The translations under genes and the position numbers were made by a program. 6,828 nt of DNA. It comes from Candidatus Omnitrophota bacterium (GTDB taxonomy: Bacteria; Omnitrophota; Gorgyraeia; 2-01-FULL-45-10). Positions within the stretch are counted from its first letter, which is position 1, and every line of letters begins with the position of its first letter. The stretch spans positions 1-6,828 of the forward strand of contig JAPLMH010000085.1 of the NCBI GenBank assembly GCA_026387135.1, in the 5' to 3' direction. The notes under the pieces were generated by a model. It made no database searches and was not told the origin of the DNA. It saw only the letters and a program-made list of their open reading frames with translations. Shown here in pieces: positions 1-6,700 of the stretch.

Positions 1-1
1 G

Positions 2-112
2 GCGAAAGCGATCACAGCGGCGATCGATGCCGCGCAGGCAAAGTACAAACTCTCCGACGAGGAAACGAAGATCCTCTGGCTCGCCCTCACAGGTCCGGGT
101 CAGGGTGGAGGC
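2..112 (+). repeat. 37-codon linker repeat, copy 1
   Basis: This copy encodes a helix-like segment with the core LSDEETKILWLAL followed by GPGQGGG. It matches copy 2 at 2792-2902 in 30 of 37 residues. Bases 50-75 are identical to 2840-2865 (26 bases). Beyond that core the two copies differ mostly at synonymous third positions. A threonine/proline-rich linker follows at once (STTPTFEPLEP), so the repeat seems to mark the end of a preceding module cut off by the window edge. Confidence 0.9.
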
Positions 113-3100
113 AGTACAACACCGACGTTTGAGCCGCTCGAGCCGAGGCAGCTTTTAAGCTCGACGGAGACGGTCAGCAATCTATTGCCGCAGTATATTA
201 GCGCGCCGGCTGCCATAGTGGTAAATGTCATAAATACTTATACCGATGCTATCAGCGGCGATACAATAAACATAAATTCAAGCACGAAGATGGCGACTAT
301 TACAAATAACGAAGGCAGGGTAATACATTTCAACGGGATAATCATAATAGATCCTTCAATCATCACAACAAGGTCTCAAACCTACCCGCGGGTAGCGTCA
401 TACGTTGATCAGGCGGGCCGTAAGTGGAATGTCTACGGAAATCTCCTGGACCTCGTTAACGGAAAAGATGCCGTATATGGCGCGACCATAAATATCGATA
501 CTAAAAGAAACGGGACACTCGTTTTCCCGGGCCAGGTTCAGGAAACTTTCAAAACGATCATAGTTAGAGACCCTGCCAGCACATCGAAATTGCCGTCGAG
601 CCCATATATTACATCGATCAACATAGGCGGTACAGCGTTTAAGCTATACGGCACTTTCTATTCGTTCATGAATGCCGGCTACAGCGCCTCAAGAAATACG
701 ACCTCTATAACTATATCGAACCGGGTAGATATACTGGATAAGGTAACGATAGCTGCCAGCCCCAAAGGCTCATTAGTCGGAGAGATCAACATGACTTCCG
801 GCAAACTCTACTACGTTTTGAATAACAAAGGGACCATCTCTGTATGGTCGTTCGATCTGAAACCGGGATCGCTTTTAAAGACTGTAAAGCCCGTAATGCT
901 GGCGATAACACCCGGCTCGCAGATACTTGGCGTCCATTTTCCATCACTGGGTCAGGCAATAGCTGATGTTACTGTAGAAAGCGGCAGCGTGGTCCGCGTC
1001 AATTTGATAGACGCTGAAAAGTCTGCGCCGGATGTGCCAAGCATAGTTACCGTTACCCAGGGCGACAGGCGGCTCTTCGTCCAGGATAGACTTGCTGACG
1101 GCACCTTAGGCGCACCATATGCTTATACGGCACAAGGCGTAAATTGGTCGCCGGCATCTATCGGTACAATCCCGGCTAATCTCACCGCCGAATTTATCAA
1201 ATGGTACCAGACGGATATACCGCTCATGGCACGTATGGGCATAAATACAGTCAGAGTTTACCATGATTTTGGGACGGGGCCGGATGCCTTCAAGATACTC
1301 AACACGTTCTACAGTTACGGCATAAAAGTCATAATGGAGGTCGATTCTCCGCGTAACGGCGTAGTCGCAGATATGGGCAATATCTCCGCGGTGGTAAACG
1401 CTTATATGGATAACCCGGCGATACTGATGTGGAGTATCGGCAATGAGTGGGATACTAATAACTATTACGGACATTTTTCAACTATCTATGATAGCGCACG
1501 TTTTACACAGGACGCGGCACTGCTAATAAAATCTATAGACGTTAACCATCCTGTAATGACCGTGACGAATGATCCTCATTATCCCGGCGTTCATCCTTTA
1601 AGCCCGGAGGCTTTTCCTTTTGAAACTGGCAGGCCTTATATGAGCGAGATAGTCAACGATCTCGTCCCCGCAGTGGATGTATGGGCCTTAAATATTTATA
1701 GAGGGTCCACCCTGGGTGATCTCTTTGAACAATGGCGTTCCATATCTGATAAACCTATGCTTATAGGAGAATTTGGAGCGGATTCCTACGATCACAGAGT
1801 TAGAACTGAAAATCAGGCGATGCAGGCCGGAATGAACACTAGCATCTGGGATGAGGCGTATTTCAATATGTCCGCTACGCGGATAAGCGGCGTCTCGGTG
1901 GGTGTCCTCTCTTTTGAATGGAATGATGAATGGTGGAAGGCAGGTGTTTCTTCGCGGCATAACACCTCGCTCTCATTAAACTATGGCCAGCCAGATCTAT
2001 TTAACGATGAAGAGTGGTTCGGCCTGGTAGATATCAACCGCAAGCCAAAAGCGGCTTTTTACGAATTGAGGGACAGATTTAAGAATGGCGTAAATGCCGT
2101 CGAGCTGGATGCGTCTCCGACGGTGAGCGTCGTTTCACAAGGGCTTTTGGGGGCAGAGTTTGACATTAATGACAAGGTATTTTATACGCGATCGGGCGGT
2201 CAGTACGGTGGTAGAGGCATCAATATCGCCGTCCTGGACAAATATACCGGCATACGGATGGAAGATGTCCGCGCATTCGATACCTGGCTGCCATTTGGCG
2301 GGCCGCATCAGGGTCACCAGGAATTAATCGATTACATAAACAGTCTTCCGGACGGCAGTATAATTTCATTGGCGGTGGAGGATGAGGCAGGGCTTGTCAG
2401 TCCTTCCGGCACACCCTGGTTCGATACCGAGAATCTGTACCGCACGCTCGAAGGCCTCGGCAGCACTATGATAAGAAATGTGCAATACCAGGGCGGCTGG
2501 GCGATGATCGCTATAAAAGGGCAGGGGGTATTGGCGGAGAATTATTCTTCGCCCGGTGCGCCCGTATATATCCAGGCCGAGCTTTCCTTGTCGCTCGATC
2601 CAAATCACGACCTGCGCCCGGCGCAGATCAATGCCATATCTTCGGCTGTCACACAGGAACTTGCGGCAAGAGAAGATATCTCATTTACAGAACTATTTGC
2701 TCTAGTACGATCCAGTGTGCCTGATACGATGGTAAATTTAAGGAACGCGCTCGAAGATGTAAAGCCGCTATCCGAACAGATCAATGTGGATTCAAAGACT
2801 ATCTCTGCGGCCATAGAGGCCGCGCAAATAAAATATAGTCTCTCCGACGAGGAAACGAAGATCCTGTGGCTGGCGCTACTCGGCCCCGGGCAGGGCGGCG
2901 GCGAACAGCAGGTTCCTGAGGCGGCCGCTAGAGCTACTGAGAAATTATTCGAACTGGTTGAGAATGCTCATAAATACGACGGCGCGACGGCCACGGTCAC
3001 CCAAGCCGAGGCTCACAGCATCATCGGCTCGATAATCGTTCTCGCAAGGAACGCTAAACGCGAAGAGAAGAAACTCTTTATAGGACTTGAGACGGAGTGG

Positions 3101-3649
3101 ATCCCGGGTATCAATGAAGAAACAGGCTACGGCTCACAACGTGACGCCATAAATATTCTGCTGACAGAGATAAAGTCCATAGGTGATACGTTAAGAAGCC
3201 TTGGGCTGGATAACGTGGAGGTAGTCGAAGGCAACAGCCAGGGATTGGCCGGGACATTACTAAAGAAAGCCGGGTCAAACCTATCAAATGTGGTCGTATT
3301 GGCATCGGCCGGGACCATAAATTCGTCAAGTTTTGCAGAATTAAGGAGTACGCCGGAAGAAAAGAGGGCATTCTTAGCAGGAGTGGATCCATCCGAGATA
3401 ATGGAACATTATAAAGACCATAAAAAAGATATGCAGTTGGCGGGACAGCAGCTCGAGATCAGAATAATGGAGATGCTTTCCATAGCGCTAGGGCTTGCCG
3501 TCGGGAAGATGCCTCCCAAGATACCGATGATATTTTCATATGACGAGACGCTTCGCATAGTCATATTCATGCCGAAGCCGGAAATCTTCAATTATGAAAC
3601 GCTGAAAGATGCAAATAAGGGCAGGGCGAGAGCATTGCAGGCCGCATAA
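2..3649 (+). CDS. Giant modular protein, C-terminal part: GH-A glycosidase barrel + ILEI/PANDER domain (5' partial)
   Basis: The frame is open from base 2 to the TAA at 3647-3649, giving 1,215 codons with no start in the window. Residues below count from base 2. Residues 1-37 are a helical linker ending GPGQGGG. Residues ~113-255 are beta-rich with two similar modules. Residues ~378-695 form a clan GH-A TIM barrel. Its first strand reads QGVNWSP, the GNEWD motif gives the likely acid/base E482, and IGEFGAD gives the likely nucleophile E590. FEWNDEWWKAG (from 638) and NDEEWFGL fit strand 8 of GH2/GH5-like barrels. Residues ~726-848 match an ILEI/PANDER domain: GRGINIAVLD, FDTW, LGSTMIRNV. Residues ~931-967 repeat the linker. 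Residues ~1026-1215 are an alpha/beta domain (FIGLETEW, VVVLASAGTI) that I cannot assign. Glycosidase or transglycosylase activity on an extracellular glycan is inferred. The exact GH family (2, 5, 72 or other) is unresolved, and no signal peptide is visible because the N-terminus lies outside. Confidence 0.95.
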   Translation, partial: AKAITAAIDAAQAKYKLSDEETKILWLALTGPGQGGGSTTPTFEPLEPRQLLSSTETVSNLLPQYISAPAAIVVNVINTYTDAISGDTININSSTKMATITNNEGRVIHFNGIIIIDPSIITTRSQTYPRVASYVDQAGRKWNVYGNLLDLVNGKDAVYGATINIDTKRNGTLVFPGQVQETFKTIIVRDPASTSKLPSSPYITSINIGGTAFKLYGTFYSFMNAGYSASRNTTSITISNRVDILDKVTIAASPKGSLVGEINMTSGKLYYVLNNKGTISVWSFDLKPGSLLKTVKPVMLAITPGSQILGVHFPSLGQAIADVTVESGSVVRVNLIDAEKSAPDVPSIVTVTQGDRRLFVQDRLADGTLGAPYAYTAQGVNWSPASIGTIPANLTAEFIKWYQTDIPLMARMGINTVRVYHDFGTGPDAFKILNTFYSYGIKVIMEVDSPRNGVVADMGNISAVVNAYMDNPAILMWSIGNEWDTNNYYGHFSTIYDSARFTQDAALLIKSIDVNHPVMTVTNDPHYPGVHPLSPEAFPFETGRPYMSEIVNDLVPAVDVWALNIYRGSTLGDLFEQWRSISDKPMLIGEFGADSYDHRVRTENQAMQAGMNTSIWDEAYFNMSATRISGVSVGVLSFEWNDEWWKAGVSSRHNTSLSLNYGQPDLFNDEEWFGLVDINRKPKAAFYELRDRFKNGVNAVELDASPTVSVVSQGLLGAEFDINDKVFYTRSGGQYGGRGINIAVLDKYTGIRMEDVRAFDTWLPFGGPHQGHQELIDYINSLPDGSIISLAVEDEAGLVSPSGTPWFDTENLYRTLEGLGSTMIRNVQYQGGWAMIAIKGQGVLAENYSSPGAPVYIQAELSLSLDPNHDLRPAQINAISSAVTQELAAREDISFTELFALVRSSVPDTMVNLRNALEDVKPLSEQINVDSKTISAAIEAAQIKYSLSDEETKILWLALLGPGQGGGEQQVPEAAARATEKLFELVENAHKYDGATATVTQAEAHSIIGSIIVLARNAKREEKKLFIGLETEWIPGINEETGYGSQRDAINILLTEIKSIGDTLRSLGLDNVEVVEGNSQGLAGTLLKKAGSNLSNVVVLASAGTINSSSFAELRSTPEEKRAFLAGVDPSEIMEHYKDHKKDMQLAGQQLEIRIMEMLSIALGLAVGKMPPKIPMIFSYDETLRIVIFMPKPEIFNYETLKDANKGRARALQAA
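338..769 (+). repeat. Two tandem beta-rich modules of about 72 residues
   Basis: Two adjacent 216-base stretches (338-553 and 554-769) encode segments that align by eye. The first opens IIIIDPSIITTRSQTYP and the second TIIVRDPASTSKLPSSP. Each then has a GxxxxxYG motif (GRKWNVYG, GTAFKLYG) and a threonine/isoleucine-rich strand (GATINIDT, TTSITIS). Similarity is low outside these anchors. They lie directly before the TIM barrel, where glycosidases often carry beta-sandwich accessory domains. A binding or spacer role is inferred, and no family is recognised. Confidence 0.5.
2792..2902 (+). repeat. 37-codon linker repeat, copy 2
   Basis: This is the second copy of the segment at 2-112, ending a helical stretch (residues ~860-967) after the ILEI/PANDER domain. 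It reads SLSDEETKILWLAL then LGPGQGGG, and is followed by a short EQQVPEAAARA linker leading into the C-terminal alpha/beta domain. With copy 1 it brackets the beta-module, glycosidase and ILEI block, which suggests that block is one duplicable unit of the giant protein. Confidence 0.9.
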
Positions 3650-3680
3650 GTTAAAATACAAAAAAGTTGGTTTATTTTCC

Positions 3681-3708
3681 TTAGCGCTTGGTAATATCAT
3701 GGTATAAT
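3681..3708 (+). promoter_or_regulatory. Candidate sigma70-type promoter with extended -10
   Basis: A perfect TATAAT lies at 3703-3708, preceded by TGG at 3700-3702, giving the extended -10 form TGnTATAAT. The best -35 candidate is TTAGCG at 3681-3686 with a 16-base spacer. It matches TTGACA at only 3 of 6 positions, as is usual for extended -10 promoters. Transcription would start near 3715, leaving a leader of about 23 bases. This suggests the second giant gene has its own transcript. Confidence 0.65.
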
Positions 3709-3719
3709 TTAGCTATAAG

Positions 3720-3726
3720 AGGAGGT
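3720..3726 (+). promoter_or_regulatory. Shine-Dalgarno sequence of the second giant gene
   Basis: AGGAGGT is a near-perfect anti-16S match and lies 11 bases before the ATG at 3738, slightly longer than the usual spacing. No other in-frame start fits better: the next residues lead straight into a positively charged segment and hydrophobic stretch typical of an export signal, which supports this ATG. Confidence 0.85.
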
Positions 3727-3737
3727 AATATCTACTC

Positions 3738-6700
3738 ATGAGTTTGCTTGGCCGTTTCACGAAGGCTGGAAATCACTACAGAAATGCTTGGAGAACAGTA
3801 GCTATAGCATCTATTGTTCTAATATTAGCATGCAGTACTGTATTCGCCGGTTTCGTCCCAGGCTCGATCGAGGACCAACTTCATAACGCAATAACCTCCT
3901 CTCCCGATAAGATCGCAGCATTCAAAACTCTCTACGGTTTTACTGCATTAGATCCTGATGATCCGGTATACGCAGGCAAGATCAGCTCCATAAGTGCCGG
4001 CCTGACACCTGCTACCATACCCACTTACATAACATCGATGACCGGTGTTCATACTTTAAGCAGTTTGATAATAAGCAACAGTCTTGAGACCGCATTCCTT
4101 GCCGTTTACGGGATCAACGCGACATTGCCGGAAGACACGTACGTGCAGAAGCTATACTCGATAGTAGGTGATCCCGGATATAATCAAACTGTTTATGGCG
4201 CGGCGCTCCAAAATACATATGATCTACACCTGGCCCTGGCGCCTTACAGAACTCTATTTGGGCAGATATACGGCATCAACCCTGCGCTGCAGGATCCCGC
4301 CTCAAATTCCGCTTACCGTACAAAACTTTTTGATATAGTTGGCGCTCCGAGCTATGGTACGGCGGGTTTCATAAATGGCCTTATTAAATTACAGACCCTT
4401 CATGACGCGCTCAATGGTTTGCGTAGCGCGTTTAATGTTATCTTCGGCGTGGCACCCGGCGACCAGGTATTAAGTAATGCAGTTTACCGCGGCAAGCTCT
4501 CCGGCCTACTTGGGGATCCCGCATTCAATCAATCGTTGTTCCTATCCAGCCTGCCAAAGGCCGCGGATCTTCACGTAGCTCTGGATCCTTATCGCACTGA
4601 ATTCCAGAATGCATATGGAGTATCCACCGCCGACCAGAACCCTGTAACTAATGACACCTATCGGGAACGTCTTTTTGGAATAGTATCCACTTCCGGTTAT
4701 AGCCAGGCCGCTTTCTTGAGCAATCTTGATGCAAACCAAAGTCTTCACGATGCCCTGGCGGGCTTAAGAAGTGAATTTCAGACCGTTTATAATATTCTGA
4801 TCGCAGACCAGGTATTGAGCAATACCACTTACAGCACGATCTTGTCAGGCATACGAGGCTACTCCAATTACGACCAGGCCACTTTTTTGGTTACCCTGCC
4901 AAATGTAAAATTACTGAATGACGCTATTCAGGCCGCAACCGATAAACAGAAAACTGCTTTTACAACCGTCTACGGCGTATCGTTGAGAGATGGATTCAAA
5001 AATGTGGAATACAGGACTGCGCTCTTCGGCATAGTTGGCGGCAGCTCATTCGATGCCGGCGATATAAATAAAACCCTGGTAAGCGCGGAGAATGTGGTGA
5101 CCCTGCATAATTTCCTATTGAACATGACACAGGCCCAGAGAGATTCTTTCGGCAGCATATTCGGTGTTATCGTGCAGGATACATTGAACGTGAAGAAAGA
5201 GGGCCTTATCTTCAGGAACCTGCCGACAAGCGGACAGTACACATTCACAAATCCTCTCACATCTGCCTCTTACTCGTGGGGTGATTTTGACGCCAGAAGC
5301 GGTGACAATGCGTGGCTTGCGATAAGCCAGCTACAGATCGCCTATCAGAAATACGGAGCTTCATACCACCCGGAAAAGATGGAGTTGGTCCTCGCCGAGA
5401 GGATAGCCAGAGCCGCCATGGATCTCATGGTGAATGATATAGGCGGCCTGATGATGACCAACGACGTACATAGCGATTTCTACAATGTTGTATCGACAGA
5501 GAACGTCATCTCCTGGTATGCGGCATTCAAGATGCTTTACGAAGTCTCCGGAAAAGACGAATATCGCCTGGCCATGGAGAATATGCTGAAATATCTTGAG
5601 CACTACGCATTTGATGCCGGCACTAATACATTTATATCATCGACCAAAAAAACGGGTGGGATCTGGACGCCAAGCAGTGTTTTCGCGACCGACTGCCAGA
5701 CGTGGGCCATCGCATCGCTCGGTCCTGAAAAGATAGATCAGATGTTCGGCGCAGGCACCGCATACAACATGTGGCAGGCCGCGCTTTTGTCCGCCGGACA
5801 GTATGTCGGGGGAGTGCTAAAGGGGCTTGCTTATAGCACCGGGGAGAGCGTGATATCGATCGAGTGGACGGCGGGCGGGATAGAAGCAGCCTTAAAGATA
5901 GCGGACTATTACAAGATCTCCAATCCGGCATGGTCAAATGCCGCGCTTCAAGATGCAATCAATATGCGCCAGGGGATAGAGAGTTATAAAGCAGATACGG
6001 CTGCCGGAACAACAGGATACAGCTACTCCTCTGGCAGGATCGAGATCCCGTTTGGATGGTATTCACATTCTTCAGGAGTTCTAAGCACCGCATCGACATC
6101 ATGGGTCTCATTCCTTACATCAGGGTTTGATCCGTTCGTTCTAGGTGGCACTATACCTATGTATGGATCTTTGCCCGGACTAACTCCCGAACTAAATCTG
6201 ATGAACTGGCTGTCGGCGCAGATGAGCGGTCCTTATAACATGATAGGTAGTTACAGTGTGCCTGCCGCTATCAGGGCTGCGATACTGGCAGAGATACAAA
6301 GTTCTTATACTGCTATCACGGATCCTACGGGAGCACGTGCTGCGGCCGAAGCTGCTTTCGTATTCAATGGTTCCAATATATACGACGAAGCCTTGGCACT
6401 GATGAGCCTTTATCGATCCGGGAATCCGGCCCTTATTGCCATAGCGGACAACATCTCAAAGATATTTTGGGAAGGAACACTTGGAGATATCTACAATATT
6501 ACTAATGCCACTGGACAGCCGGTTGCCGACATATCGGAGTATACGCAGGAGCTTTTCAATATCATCGGAGGTCCCGGTTATAACGAAACTGCATTCCTGA
6601 GCGTCCTGCCAAAAGTACTGAACTTGAACACAGAGCTTCTATCCCGCAATTTAAAATTAACATTTGTGGGTTTATTTCCAACTGCCGGTGACTACGTAGC

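Larger units (their letters stand above)
3650..3737 (+). other. Intergenic region between the two giant genes
   Basis: This is a short A+T-rich gap. It holds an extended -10 promoter and a Shine-Dalgarno sequence for the downstream gene. I see no GC-rich hairpin followed by a T-run, so there is no convincing intrinsic terminator for the upstream gene. Read-through or Rho-type termination remains possible. Confidence 0.8.

Noticed and set aside
185..187. TTG as the start codon of the first giant gene
   Set aside because: The frame stays open back to base 2, there is no Shine-Dalgarno sequence just before it, and the upstream codons encode a linker that is repeated inside the same protein. The TTG is an internal leucine.
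1106..1474. Minus-strand reading frame of 122 codons
   Set aside because: It lies wholly antisense to the TIM barrel and its acid/base motif, and its translation looks like a shadow of the coding strand.
1688..2814. Several short minus-strand frames (1688-1960, 2135-2317, 2366-2608, 2605-2814)
   Set aside because: All are antisense to well-supported domains of the first protein, with no recognisable products.
3111..3591. Short alternative frames over the end of the first gene
   Set aside because: They overlap the C-terminal alpha/beta domain, whose frame shows a clear strand-helix pattern. The alternatives have low-complexity, unrecognisable translations.
3650..3720. Intrinsic terminator after the first giant gene
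   Set aside because: The A and T runs here have no stable GC-rich stem before them. AGCGCT at 3683-3688 is only a 6-base palindrome.
3966..5186. CRISPR array or DNA-level tandem repeat
   Set aside because: The units are degenerate at DNA level, lie in an open reading frame and are conserved as protein. There are no identical short repeats with unique spacers.
4542..5958. Alternative frames within the second gene (4542-4748, 4970-5260, 5361-5603, 5632-5958)
   Set aside because: The + frame from 3738 is continuous, has repeats and domain motifs throughout, and explains this whole stretch.
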